The notes under the pieces: model-generated
What the model was told of the DNA's origin: nothing
Database searches by the model: none
The model's input: the letters and a program-made list of their open reading frames with translations, nothing else
Position numbers and translations under genes: made by a program
Assembly: GCA_002989075.1 (NCBI GenBank)
Contig: PSQN01000015.1
Location: 1,488,001 to 1,552,000, forward strand
Reading direction: 5' to 3'
Origin: Arthonia radiata
Lineage: Eukaryota > Ascomycota > Arthoniomycetes > Arthoniales > Arthoniaceae
DNA: 64,000 nt
Shown: in pieces, positions 47,040-60,173 of the stretch
Position numbering within the stretch: the stretch's first letter is position 1
How the letters are laid out: each line of letters opens with the position of its first letter

Positions 47040-50000
47040 GAGTATTCTTTGTATTTTATAAGATACTGTCGTTTACCTCGGTATTGTTTATAAGCTCGAA
47101 TCGTTTTAACTTTATACTTGGGTTCTTAGTTATCTAAAAGAATTTCTGAGTTAGATTGTTTTACTTTCTAAAAATAGGCTAGTTTTAATAGCGCTACATA
47201 GAATATAGAATGTATTCTTATTGTCTTTAAAAGTTTAAGTTTAAATATTATAGATTCTAATTACTGTAAGATTTTAAATAGTTCTATTTTAGTATAGTTA
47301 AATTTTTTGCTTAGTTTAATAGTTTTTAAGTTTCTTATAAGTAAGTAAGCTCTTCCCCCTTCTTTTATACTTGTATTTAGGGCTATTTTTAACTTATTAT
47401 ACTATTTTTTAGTTCGGTTGTTAATAAACTCGCTGTTAGATTTTAACTGCTGATATAGGGTTTTTATGCTCGTAGCTATTTGTGTAGCTGTTTTGTTTTC
47501 TGTAGTATTCTATAGTTGTCTGCTCTAAAGAGGGTAGTATGTATACAATATATAGAACAGAGTTGTTTTTATTGTATCGTTCTTTGTATTATTATACGCG
47601 GCTTATACAACTAGTAGCAACTATACTTAGTCGTTTTGCTAGTAGTTAATATATACTTAGAGATACTATTCTAGTGTCTAATTTATTCTCTCTGTTTATT
47701 TATTAGGCTATAAATAGAATAAGATAGACAGTTTCTATTTTATTCTTAATTATTGTATTAAAGATATTTAAAATCATAAGACGAATTTTTAGTCTCTGTT
47801 TAAGACAATTCTTTATAATTAACTATAGTTAGCTAGAATAATCTAAAGGAATATATATACTAATTGTTCTAAATTGCTAACTTTCTTATAAGATATAAAG
47901 TACGCGTATTTAGTTAGTTTATTGTATATAACTAGAATAGCGTTGTAAGCTACTTCTATAAGTAGATTCTTAGAGATTAGTAACTTAGTAATAAAGTCTA
48001 GTAAAACTATATACTATAGTCTTTTAGGTATTTTTAGTAGCTATAGTTTATTGTATAGTAAATATCTTAGATACTTAGTTCTTAAGTATACGTCGTATTC
48101 TTAGATATAATTCTCGACGTAATGTCGGATTCTCGGAATATAATAGGTTCTTATAATCTTTTTAATAGTGTTATTAATATCTTTATATTCTTTTATTGGG
48201 TTATCCTAAAAGTTACTAATAATATATCGAATTAGATTCCTTAGGACGTAGATTTTGCCTTAGAATTTATAATAGCTCTTATTATTTTTAGTTAATCTTA
48301 GGTATCGTTTCTCGTTTTCTTAGTAAGTTTTAGGGTTATTTAGAATATCTAGGATTCGGTTGTCTAGTTCGATAACAAACTTAGTTATTATAGCTAATTA
48401 ATTGTATCTAATCTTATTATTGTATTCTTAAAATATTGCGTACTTAACGTGTTTCTTATTATTAAGGTAATCTAAACGTCGACTTAGAGCGTCGGCTCTA
48501 TCGTTCTCGAAACCCTTTTTGTAAGTAATAATAAAGTTATATAGAGTTATAGTTTTTAACTATCTAACTTATCTACAGTTAAGTTTCTTCGTTATTATAA
48601 AGTAAGTTAAATTCTTATAGTCTATATATACTATAATTGTATAGTTCGCTTCTTTTAAGTAAGCTCGCTATATCTTAAATACTGCTATAATAGTTAAAAG
48701 CTCTTTATTGTAAATATTGTAATTTTGTTCCGTAGATAATATTTTTTTTAAGTAGAAAGCTACTAGTCTAAGCTTTTTTTCTTTATTATTTTAATTTGTA
48801 TATACTTTAATTGTATAGTCTAACGCGTTTATTTCTATAATAATTAGTAGGTTAAGGTTAAATATTGCTAGTATAGATATAATTTTAAAAGCTTCTTAAA
48901 GCTCTTTAAATACTAATTATTCTTTCTATATCTAAAAGAATTCTATCGATTATTTTGTCTGTTAAGACAACGGTACTGTAATTTGACTAAAGTTAAATAT
49001 TTATTGTCTATAGTAGTTAGCAAAACTAAGAAACTATTGTAATTATTTTATATTCTTTAGTGTAGGCTAGATTAAAATAAATTAAATCTTTGAATTTTCT
49101 ATTTAAAGACCGTACTCAGTAATTATAAATCTAAGAAATTCGACAGATTGTTAGTAAAACTAGATTTTCTTGATATTAATTTATAAATCGGTACGCGCTA
49201 ATCTTTCTAATACCTTCTTAATATATTTTTTATATTCTTCTAGCGTACAACTATATACTAGAATATCGTTTAGATAAATAGTTATAAATATGTTTAAATA
49301 ACTACTAAGTATGTTATTAATTAGCTTCTAAAACAATACTAGTGCGTTTATTAGTTTAAAGAGTATAACGCAATACTTAAAGAGAATAACGCAATACTTA
49401 AAGAGTATAACGCAATACTTAAAGAGTCTGTATCTAGTATAGAAAGCTGTTTTCTATTCTTCTTCTTTCTTTATATAAATTAGGTTATAGGCTTCTTATA
49501 AGTTAAACTTAGTAAACTACTATATGTCGTATAGTTAGTCTATAATTTTATCGATACGTAGTAGTAGATATTAGTTTTTAATAGTTACTCCGTTTAATTG
49601 TTTATAGTCTACGTAAAGTTGTAGTTTACTATTCTTTTTTAGTACAAAGAGTATTAAGTATTTAGCTAGTAATATTAACTTTTAGATAAATCCTTTCTTA
49701 AGATTTTTATTAAAATAGTCGTAAAGCGCTTAATTTTCTACTTTTAATAGAGAGTATATTAAATCGAATATTAGCGTTTTACCTTCTTATAAAGGTATTG
49801 TATAATCTTACAGTTTATATTCTAAGAGAGCTAAGTTTAACTTAGCTTTCTTAAATAGATATTAAAATTAATTGTATTCTTTAAATATCTTAGTAATTAA
49901 CTGAGTCTCTGTTGTTGTATAGAATTGTTAGTATACAATTATTTTTTATTTATACCTATGTATAGTTAGCTATAAATAAGATACTGCGTTAAACTCTTCT

Positions 50001-52616
50001 TATAGAATATCTCAGTGTCGAAGTATAGTAGTACTAACCTGCGTAAGTTCTTTATTACGCTTCTTATTCTTACTACTAAAATTAGCTTATAAAGTATTTA
50101 TTCTGTAGAACGACTCTTGTCTTAAGTACTTATATTTAGTAAAGAAGAGTTTTTTAGTTCTTTAATCTACTTTTAAGTTATATTATTGTAACTAAGATAT
50201 ACTTAGTACAGCGTAATACTAGTTAATATTTATAATATTATAAATAATTTCTTCTTAATAGGTTTTAATAGTTATATCTATTAGTAAAGTCTTATAGTCG
50301 ACTCTTTTTTCTACTCCTTAAAATTTAAATAATGTGTAGAGTAATTTCTTCTTTTATATTTATATCTAATACTTCTTAACGTAACGTATTAAGATAAAGT
50401 TACTTGTTACGCCTAAATCGATTATAATTTTAATATTTCTGTAGTTTATTGTTGTCTAAGTATATAAGTATATTCTATAAATAGCTAAACTCGTATAGAG
50501 TTAGGCTTTTAGAGAGTTTAACTATTAAACGGGTTGGTACTACTACTCTTAAAGTAATTAATTTAGTCTTTTTTCTATTAATTATATACGTTCTAGAGCA
50601 TTTTAGATATTAAAACCTATTATTAATTAATTTACTATAAGAATTCCTATATAAGGTGTTTTAGTACTACTTTTATTATAACGTCTAGTTTATTATTTAT
50701 AATTTCTATTTTAATTATATAACTATTGCTAGTTAAAACCCGTTATATTTATAAGTTATATATTGTTAATTAAAGATATTAGTACTAACTATATAATTCT
50801 AAATCTCTAATAAGATAGTTTATAGGTTATTATAGACGTAAGTAAATATATTCTAGAATATCGCTAATATCTTTATTAGCGCTTAACTTTCCTTTATAAA
50901 AGGCTAACTAATAAAGTCTCTATATTATTCCTTTCTAATAAATTAGAGTTTATTCTTTTTAGTTAGTATTGTTCTTAAGAGAGAATTTTATATTATTAGA
51001 ATCTATATTTTTGTCTTTAAGTTATTATTTTATCTATAACGTATCGTAGTTACAATCTTACTTAGCTTCTACGGTCTATTTTTCTAAATTTCCCTTAAAT
51101 TTTTAGATAAGGTAATCTAGATTGTTCTAAAATAAGGTCTAGTTTTTGTATCGAATCTTGTTTTAGAGATATTGGTTTCTTTAGCTACTATTTTAACCCT
51201 AATTTGTTAAATTTATAGGTTATACAATTGTTATTATAGTATACGGTTTAGAATAGTATTTTGTATAGTATAACGGTATCTTATACCTACTACTTTAGAA
51301 TAGTGCAATTAATGTTGTTTTAGTTCTATAGATTTTATTATTTCTATTTTATCTGTTGTTCTTTTGTTTCTTCTTATAACTTACTATCCGTATCCTAGTT
51401 TTTATATAAATTAAATAAGTTTAATTTGTTGTACTTTTTGTTAGAAGTAACTTAGTAAGTATCTTTCTAGTTATAGAAGGTAATCTAATAGATATTCTTC
51501 TGCTTCTTAGTTAGTTTGGTAACGTACTTATACTAGTTTTAGTTAATCTTTAATAAGAGCCTTAATTCTTAAAGAGAACGACTCTTAGTTAAGTCTATAT
51601 ACTAGCGGTCGGAGAAGGCTACTAGTAATTCTATCGCCTTATTGCGGCTATTGTCTTTCTGTATCTAAATAGTTATATTGAACTATTATCGCGGAGAGCG
51701 GGGTTTCTAAGGTCGATTGTTGTATTTGCTTCGTTCTATACTATTAAACTGTTATTTCTTAAAACAGTATTTCTTAACTTAATACTCTGGTTTTCTGTAA
51801 TATAAGTATAGCTTATTTTTTATTCTATATTCTTTTTCTTAATTGTTTAGTTTCTCTTGAGACTTAGTAAAATCTAACTCTATTAGATTGTCTTAATCTT
51901 ATTGTAAATTTACTCGATTCTTTGTTCTGTAGAACCTATTAGTAAGGTTATCCTTCTTTTTTATCTATCTTTTAAAGTTACTATCATTAATTTTCTTTAC
52001 TTGTTATATAAAGCTATCGAGATTCTTAAACTTTTCTTTATAAATATAAATTATTTTCTTAATATAATCCTTAAGTCTTTTATAAAAGGTCTTAATAAGG
52101 AGTTTCTTGTCTTATTCTGTTTAATTAGCATATTGTATAAATTTAACGGTATATCTGCTTGCTGGTCCTATTTATTTTAGATTCTATAGTTTTCTAGTAG
52201 CGACGCGTCCGACGTCGGTTTATTTAAAGATTTTGCGAAGCTTTCTCTAGAAGAAGATAAAGCTAGCAAAGAATTTATTAGTATCCTCGCGTCTACTCTT
52301 TATCGAAGTAAATAAGAAATCGTCGAAGTAGTACTTAACTTACTTATAAGTATTTCTATCTATATAAGAGGTAGCAAATAGAACTATAATAGTATCGTTT
52401 AGAAACTAGTCTTTATAAGTTTTAAAGTACGCGACTAGGCGTATTAAAAATAAAGTAACTTTAAAACGTTTATTTAAGAAGCTTTTTTCTATTTTAGTGT
52501 TAACGTTTAATATCTTACTTATATTAGCTATTCTATTAGCTAATCTGTTTTTAGCATTGTAGCTATTAAGTACTAAAGTAGTAAATATAATTAATCTGCT
52601 TTCTCTACTTTTATAG
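47040..52616 (-). pseudogene. GyB gag-pol region of I (fossil)
   Basis: Minus-strand gag through integrase, collinear with D2 and J and identified mainly by that collinearity. Motifs are more eroded than in D2. Many breaks. Confidence 0.75.
49361..49423. repeat. 21-bp tandem repeat, three copies, in the RT region of I
   Basis: GAGTATAACGCAATACTTAAA occurs three times head to tail (the middle copy differs by one base). The other copies of this family have a single unit here. Confidence 0.9.
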
Positions 52617-52621
52617 CGAGT

Positions 52622-53093
52622 TGTTACGAACACCAGCCCTAGACGGCCTAGCGTATACCCAAGCATTAACCACCGCCAGTTATCTCAGCCCTACCAGTAT
52701 TATTTCCGACTAAGTCTATAAACCCGCTGTAGGTATTATTAGATAAAATAGCTATAAAAGCTTACGTTTCTTATAAACCCAATATAAACATTATTAAGAT
52801 TAATAGACACAGAGAAACTTCTCTATATACCTTAGACTATATAGCTAGACTAATAATCGACCTTAGAATAGACTTTAGTCTATTAATTCAATATTTAAAT
52901 ACAAGTTCTTTAACTATATTTAAGTAACGTACTTTACCTTTTATCTACTTTAGTTAAGCCCCTCTTACCTTCTATAATCTGTCTCGCCTCTCCTATCTTT
53001 TAGTCTCTAGTATACGAGACACCTACCACTAAGGTCGATAAGTATACAAGATAAGTAAGCCTTAGTTCGATTCTCCCAGCGACCGGCGTTATA
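52622..53093 (+). repeat. 5' LTR of J (GyB, 472 bp)
   Basis: TGTTACGAACACCAGCCC to CCGGCGTTATA, then CTTTAACAGACTCGC in the primer-binding position. Collinear with 59217-59688 and with the LTR of B. Confidence 0.93.
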
Positions 53094-56000
53094 CTTTAAC
53101 AGACTCGCTATAAAAGTAGAGAAAGCAGATTAATTATATCTACTACTTTAGCACCTAACAGCCGTAACGCTATAAACAGGCTGGCTAGTAAAATAGCCGC
53201 TATAAATAAGATATCGAACGTTAATACTAAGATAGGTAAGAGCTTCTTCGGTAAACGTTCTAAACTTACTTTATTTCTAATACGCTTAACTATATATTTT
53301 AAGACTTATAAAGATTAGTTTCTAAACGATAGTACTATAGTTTTATTTACTATATTCTATATAGATAATAAGGTATATAAATAGTTTAACTTTTATCTTA
53401 AAGATTATCTCTATAAGGCACCTAACAAACGACAGGAAGAGACTAACGAGCTCTTCTCTAGCTTTACTGCGTTTTAGCAAAAGCTTCGATAGATATACAG
53501 AGATATAGATTCCAGACGTACTACTATATATAAACTTAAGACACTCCATTAGATAGAACCGGCCAGTCAATACGCCGCTAAGTTCCTGCAATATGCTAAC
53601 TAAACTAGATAGAATAAAGGATCTCTAGTCGACGCCTTCTATAAAGGCTTAAAGAACTATATTAAGGAAATTATCTATATCCGTAGAGAAAAGTTTACTA
53701 AACTAGAAAAGTTTATAAAACGAGCGAAGGAGATCGACGACAGCAACTTTAAAAGATAAATAGAAAAGAAAGGTAACCCTACTAATAGGTTCTATAGAAC
53801 AAAGAATTGAGCAAACTTACAATAAGATCGGAGTAATCCAATAGAATTAGATTTTATAAAGCCTCGAAAGAAACTAAACAATTAAGAACGAGAACACAGA
53901 ATAAAGAATAAGCTATACTTATATTACGGAAAGCCAGGGCATTAAGTTAAAGAATACTGTTCTAAGAAACAATAGTTTAACAGTACTAATAGAAACAGAA
54001 ACAATAATCGATCTCAGAGACCCTGTTTTCTACGATAATAGTTTAATATAACTACTTAGATACAGAAAGACACTTACTAGGTTACTTCCAACGAGAAGCA
54101 CAACGAGCTAAACTTGTTTAATTTACACAAGAACTGGGATACAGACAGTAATTTATAGAAAGAGACAAAGGAACGACAAATAAAATAGAAACAATAAAAT
54201 CTACAGAACTAAAACAACATTGACTGCACTATTCCGAGGTATTAGGTATAGAGTACCATTATACTATACGAAACACTATTCTAGACCGCGTGCTACAACA
54301 ATAATTATACGACCTACGAATCTAACAAACTAGAGTTAAGATAGTAGCTAAAGAAACCAATATTTCTAAAATAAAGTTCAATACAAGAACTAGACCTTAT
54401 CCGAGGACAATCTAGGTTACCTTACTTAGAAAGCTAAGAGAAATCTAAGAAAGAACAGACTATAGAAGCTAAGCAAGATAGTAGCTATAATACGTTATAG
54501 ATAAGACAACAACTTAAAGACAAAAATATAGATTCTAATAGTATAGAATCCTCTCTTAAGGACAATACTAACTAGAAAGAGTAAACTCTAATTCGTTGGG
54601 AAGGAATAATATAGAGACTTTGTTAGTTAGCCTTTTACAAGAGAAAGTTAAGTACTAATAAAGAAATTAACGACATTCTAAGATATATTTACTTACGCCT
54701 ACGACGACCAGTAAACTACCTTATTAGGAGTTTAGAATTACGTAGTTAGTACTAATATCTTTAACTAACAATATATAACCTATAAATACAACAGATTTTA
54801 ACTAGTAATAGTTGTATAATTAAAGCAGAGATTGTAAACAACAAACTAAACGTTATAATAAAAGTAGTACTAGAACACCTTATACAGGAATTCTTATAGC
54901 AAATTAACTAACAATAGGTTTTAGTACTTAAAATACTCTAGAACGTATACGATTAACAGGAAAAAGACTAAGCCGACTACTTTAAGGGCAGTAGTACTAG
55001 CCTGTCTAACGGTTAGATTCTCTAAAAGTCTAGCTCTATACGAGCTTAGCTATTTATAAAACATATCTACACACTTAGATAACAATAAACTACAGAAATA
55101 TTAAAATTATAATCGATTTAGGCGCAACAGGCAACTTTATCTTAATATACTACGTCGAGAAGTATCAGATACAAATATAAAAAAAGAAATTACTCTACAT
55201 ACTATTTAGATTCTAAGGAATAGAGGAAAGAGTCGACTATAAGACTTTACTAATAGATATAATAATTAGGAACTATTAAGAAGAAATTCCTTATAATATC
55301 GTGGATATTAACTAGTACTATACTGTACTAAGTATATCTTAATTACAATAATATAACCTAAAAGTAGATTAGAGAACTAAAAAACTCCTCTTTACTAGAT
55401 ATAAGCACTCTAAATAAGAGTCGTTCTACAGAATAAATACTCTATAAGCTATTTTTAGTAGTAAGAATAAGGAGCGCGATAAAGAACTTATATAGGTTAG
55501 TACTACTATACTCCGACACTTAGACATTTTATAAGAGAAGTCTAACGCAGTATCTTATCTGTAGCTAACTATACGCAAGTATAAATAAGAGACAACTATA
55601 CGCCAATAATTCTATACAACGACAAGTACTTAGTTAATTACTAAAGTACTTAAGAAATACAATTAATTCTAATATCTATTTAAGAAAGCTAAGCCAAACT
55701 CAGCTCTCCTAGAATACAAACCGTAGGATTATACAATAGCTTTATAAGAAGGTAAAACGCTAATATTCGGTTTAATATACTCTCTATTAGAAGTAGAAAA
55801 TTAAGCACTTTGCGACTATCTTAACAAAAATCTTAAGAAAAGATTTATCTAAAAATTAATATTACCGGCTCAATACCTAATACTCTTCGTACTAAAGAAG
55901 AATAGCAAACTACGACTCTACGTAAATTATAAATAATTGAATAAAGTAACTATTAAAAACCAATACCCTTTACTACGTATTAACGAAATAATAGATTAAT

Positions 56001-58500
56001 TGTATAACGTGTAATAGTTTACTAAGTTTAATCTACAAGGAGCCTACAACCTAATTTATATAAAGGAAGATAAAGAATAAAAAACAGCCTTCCGTACTAG
56101 ACACAGACTTTTTGAGTATTGTATTATATCCTTTAGGCTAATAAACGCACTAGCATTATTTTAGAAGCTAATTAACAATATACTTAGCGATTACCTAAAC
56201 ATATTTATAACTACTTATCTAAACGATATCTTAGTATACAGCCGTATACTAGAAGAACATAAAAAATATATTAAGAAGATATTAAAAAGATTAGCGCGTA
56301 TCAATTTACAAATTAATATCGAGAAAATCTAGTTTTACTAACAATCCGTCGAATTTCTTAGATTTATAATTACCGAGCACAGTCTTTAAATAGAAGATTC
56401 GAAGATTCAATCTGTTCTAACCTAGCCTATACTAAAGAATATAAAACAATTGCAATAGTTTCTTAGTTTTGTTAACTACTACAGGCGATAAATATCTAAC
56501 TTTAGCCGAATTATAGCACCGCTGTCTTAACAGACAAAATAATTGATAAAATTCTTCTGGACGTAGAAAGAACAATTAGTATTTAAAGAGCTTAAGAAAG
56601 CTTTTAAGATCGAGCTCGTACTAGCAATATTCGATCCTAACCTACCAATTATTATAGAAATAGACGCGTTAGACTATATAATTAGAGTATATATAAGTTA
56701 AAACAATAAGAAAAGAAAGCTTAGACCAGTAGCTTTCTACTTAAGAAAGATATTACTTACAGAATAGAACTATAATATTTACAATAAAGAGCTTTTAGCT
56801 ATTATAGCAGCATTCAAAATATAGCGAGCTTACCTAAAAGAAGCAAACTATACAATTATAATATATATAGACTATAAAAATCTAACTTATTTTATAACAA
56901 CAAAGAAACTTAACTATAAACAAGTTAGATAGTTAAAAACTATAGCTCTATACAACTTTATTATTACCTACAAAAAGGGTTTCGAGAACGATAGAACCGA
57001 CGCTCTAAGCTAACGTTCAGATTACCTTAATAACAAGAAACACGTCGAACACGCAATATTCTAAGAATACAATAATAAGATTAGATACAATCAATTGACT
57101 ATAACAACTAAGTTTGTTATCGAACTAAATAGCCGAATTCTAGACATTCTAAACGACCCTAAGACCTACTAGAAAAACGAGAAACGATACCTAAAATTAA
57201 CTAAAAACAACAAAGACTATTATAAATTCTAAGACAAAATCTACGTTCCGAGGAATCTAATCCAACATATTATTAGTAACTTCCACAATAACCCAAAGAA
57301 AGGATACAAAGGTATTAATAACACTATTAAAAAGATTATACGAACCTATTATATCCCGAGAATTAGACACTACGTCGAGAATTATATCTAAAAATACGAT
57401 ATATACGCAAGAACCAAGTACCCAAGGTATTTACTATACAGTAAACTACAACTACTAAAGATACCCGAGAGACTATAGTATACAGTCTTACTAAACTTTA
57501 TTACTAAGTTACTAACTTCCAAGAATCTACTTACAGAAGTAGCTTACAACGCTATTCTAGTTATATACAACAAACTAATAAAGTACGCGTACTTCGTACC
57601 TTACAAGGAAGCTAGTAACTTAGAACAATTAGTATATACCTTTCTTTGAATTATCTTAGCTAACTATAGTTAATTACAAAGAATTGTCTTAGACAGAGAC
57701 TAGAAATTCGTTTTACGATTTTAGACATTCTTAATGCAATAGCTAGGAATAAAACAAAAAATGTCTACGTCATTCTATCCGCAAACAGACGGATAGACAG
57801 AACAAACAAATTAAACACTAGAACAGTATCTCTAGGCATACATTAACTACCAGTAAAACGACTAGGTACAATTACTACTAGTAGCGTAAGCAGCGTACAA
57901 CGATACAAAGAACGATATAACCAAGACAACACCGTTCTATGTCTTATACGGCTATTACCCTCTTTAAGGTAGATAACTACAGAACACTATAGAAAACGAC
58001 ACTGCTACGCAAATAGCAACAAATATAAAAACCCTGCACCAGCAGTTAAAGGCTAATACCGAGTTTATTAACGAATAGACAAGGAAATAGTATAATAAGT
58101 CGAGAACTACCCTAAATACAGGCATAAAAGAGAGGGAAAGAGCTTACTTACTTATAAGAAATATAAAAACTATTAGACTAAGCAAGAAACTCGACTATAT
58201 TAAGACAAAACCGTTTAAAATCTTACAGCAATTGGGACCCGTAACATTCAAACTCAAACTCCTAAAGATAATAAGAATATATTCTATATTCTACGTAGCG
58301 CTATTAAAACTAGTCTACTCCCGAGAGGTAGAACAATCCAACCCAGAAATCCTTTCTAACAACCAAGAACCCGAGTATAAGGTTAAAACGATTCGAGCTT
58401 ATAGACAATATCGAGGCAAACGACAGTATCTTATAAAATAGAAAGGATACCTCAAATATAAAAATTAATAGAAACCGAAATAAAACCTAACTAACTATAA
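53094..58500 (+). pseudogene. GyB gag-pol region of J (fossil)
   Basis: Plus-strand Ty3/Gypsy polyprotein region. The open stretch 58232-58441 shows an integrase tail (GPVTFKLKLLKIIRIYSIFY, ALLKLVYSREVE) and the start of a chromodomain-like segment (YRQYRGKRQYLIK). RT, RNase H and integrase signatures lie upstream in the expected order. Broken many times. Confidence 0.8.
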
Positions 58501-58589
58501 AGACACTATTTAACGATATTGAAACTAAAATATTAGTTAGTTATAGCAGCACTAATACTCTAATTTACTATCTAATGCGCCTTGCCGGT

Positions 58590-59150
58590 ACCTAGGTTAC
58601 CTACAAACGAACTAGTCTACTACGTTATAGAACTACTACCCAACTTTGGATAGGGATCACTTCAAAAGTCAACGGATAACCCGCTCGGACATTTAAATAT
58701 ATCGCTACTAGCCATCGACGTAGCAAACTCCTCTTGCTTCAACAACTTATTTCGAGCCAACAACGCTGCTGCCTGGGACTTTAACGCGCGTAACTAACGT
58801 TTTGTACGCTGAAGGGCAGCTAACTGGGAGGAATATTAAGAATAAACCGAACGCGCTGCAACTAAGTTAGTTTCAGGTATTACAGAAAGACAACAATAGG
58901 GCATACTATCTGCTATCGATACTCGTAAATTATAACTCTTCCTATTCTAAGTATATACCGAACACGTCGCCTTCCTAGACTAAACCACATACCTTTCCTT
59001 AGTCGACACATATTTAGAACAAAGAGGCATTTTAATACCGTAGACTTTAATTAATAGGTATTAACTGTACTTTTTATTAGGACCCGCAGCAACAAACTTT
59101 ATACGAGGTATAGCGACTTACAGATTAGTTATAAAAGAAGAGACGAAACG
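58590..59150 (-). other. Antisense Cys-rich/coiled-coil region of J
   Basis: Minus strand, opposite to pol, between the chromodomain-like end and the 3' LTR. A Cys motif region lies around 59025-58960 (starts MPLCSKY), followed on its 3' side by QLAALQRTKR, LRALKSQAAALLARNKLLKQ and EEFATSMASSDIFKCPS (about 58835-58690), a clear heptad-like, Leu/Ala-rich basic stretch. Less TA-rich than the surrounding pol. Same block as in I, and homologous in layout to GyA. Confidence 0.55.
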
Positions 59151-59216
59151 CAACTTATAGGTATTTAAAAGGCTAAGAGTCAATTAAGAACAATTTAACT
59201 AGAAGAGGAGAGATTG

Positions 59217-59688
59217 TATTACAGATACTAGCTTCAAACGACCTAGCGTATATTTAAGTATTAACTACCGCCAGTTATCTTAGCCCTACTAGTATTATTT
59301 CCGACTAAGCCTATAAACCCGCTATAGGCATTATCGGATAAGACGGCTATAAAAGCCTACGTTTCTTATAAACCCGATATAAGTATTATTAAGATTAATA
59401 GATATAGAAGAACTTCTTTATATACCTTAAACTATATAGCTAGACTAATAACTAACCTTAAAATAGACTTTAGTTTATTAACTTAATATTTAAATATAAG
59501 TTTCTTAACTATATTTAGGTAACATACTTTACCTTCTATCTACTCTAGTTAAGCTCCTCTTACCTTCTATAATCTATCTCGCCTCTCCTATCTTTTAGTC
59601 TCTAGTACACAAGATACCTACTACTAAGGTCGATAAGCACACAAGGTAAGTAAGCCTTAGTTCGGTTCTCCTAGCGACCGGCGTTATA
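59217..59688 (+). repeat. 3' LTR of J (GyB, 472 bp)
   Basis: TATTACAGATACTAGCTTC to CCGGCGTTATA, preceded by a purine tract (AGAAGAGGAGAGATTG) and followed by the CGAGT duplication. Confidence 0.93.
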
Positions 59689-59702
59689 CGAGTCTATTAA
59701 AG

Positions 59703-60173
59703 TATAACGCCGGTCGCTAAAGAGACTAAACTAAAGCTTACTTACTTTATATACTTATAGACCTTAGTAGTAGATATCTTGTATACTAGAGATTAAAAGA
59801 TAGAAGAGGCGAAATAGATTATAAAAGATAAGAGAAGCTTAACTAAAGTAAATAAAAGATAAAGTATGTTACTTAAATATAGTTAAGAAACTTATATTTA
59901 AATATTAAGTTAATAGACTAAAGTCTATTTTAAGGTCGGCTATTAGTTTAGCTATATAGTTTAAGGTATATAAGAAGGTTTCTCTATATTTATTAATTTA
60001 ATAATACCTATATTAGGTTTATAAAGAATATAGGCTCTTATAGCCGTTTTATTTAATAATGCTTATAGCGAATTTATAGGCTTAGTCGGAAATAATACTA
60101 GTAGGGCTAAGATAACTAGCGGTAGTTAATACTTAGACGTACGCTAAGCCGTCTAGAGCTGGTATCCGTAATA
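59703..60173 (-). repeat. 5' LTR of I (GyB, 471 bp)
   Basis: TATAACGCCGGTCGCTAAAG to TATCCGTAATA, directly right of the 9-bp leader piece CTATTAAAG left behind by the insertion of J. Followed by the TATAT copy of the target duplication. Confidence 0.92.

Larger units (their letters stand above)
52622..59688 (+). mobile_element. Ty3/Gypsy element J (family GyB), full length, inside element I
   Basis: 7067 bp with two GyB LTRs and a perfect target duplication CGAGT (52617-52621, 59689-59693). Plus-strand order: gag (about 53100-53900), knuckle region (about 53905-53965), retropepsin region (about 55110-55150), RT (about 55850-56440, YLDD-type box near 56220), RNase H (about 56600-57020), integrase (about 57100-58250), integrase tail and chromodomain-like end (58232-58490), antisense block, 3' LTR. 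It is the innermost and therefore the youngest of the H > I > J series. Dozens of breaks. Confidence 0.93.
45844..60173 (-). mobile_element. Ty3/Gypsy element I (family GyB), split by J, inside Copia H
   Basis: Two 471-bp GyB LTRs (45844-46314, 59703-60173) with target duplication TGTAT/TATAT (45839-45843, 60174-60178), differing only by a RIP-type transition. Own length is about 7.26 kb. Minus-strand order: leader and gag (52616 to about 51850), knuckle region (about 51830-51770), retropepsin region (about 50450-50410), RT (about 49700-49000), RNase H, integrase, chromodomain-like end (about 47130-47050), antisense block, 3' LTR. J sits in the leader only about 10 bp from the 5' LTR. The most TA-rich of the GyA/GyB copies; dozens of breaks. 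Confidence 0.92.

Noticed and set aside
49361-49423. CRISPR-like or regulatory iteron array
   Set aside because: Three contiguous 21-bp units without spacers inside an RT region; a simple tandem duplication explains it.
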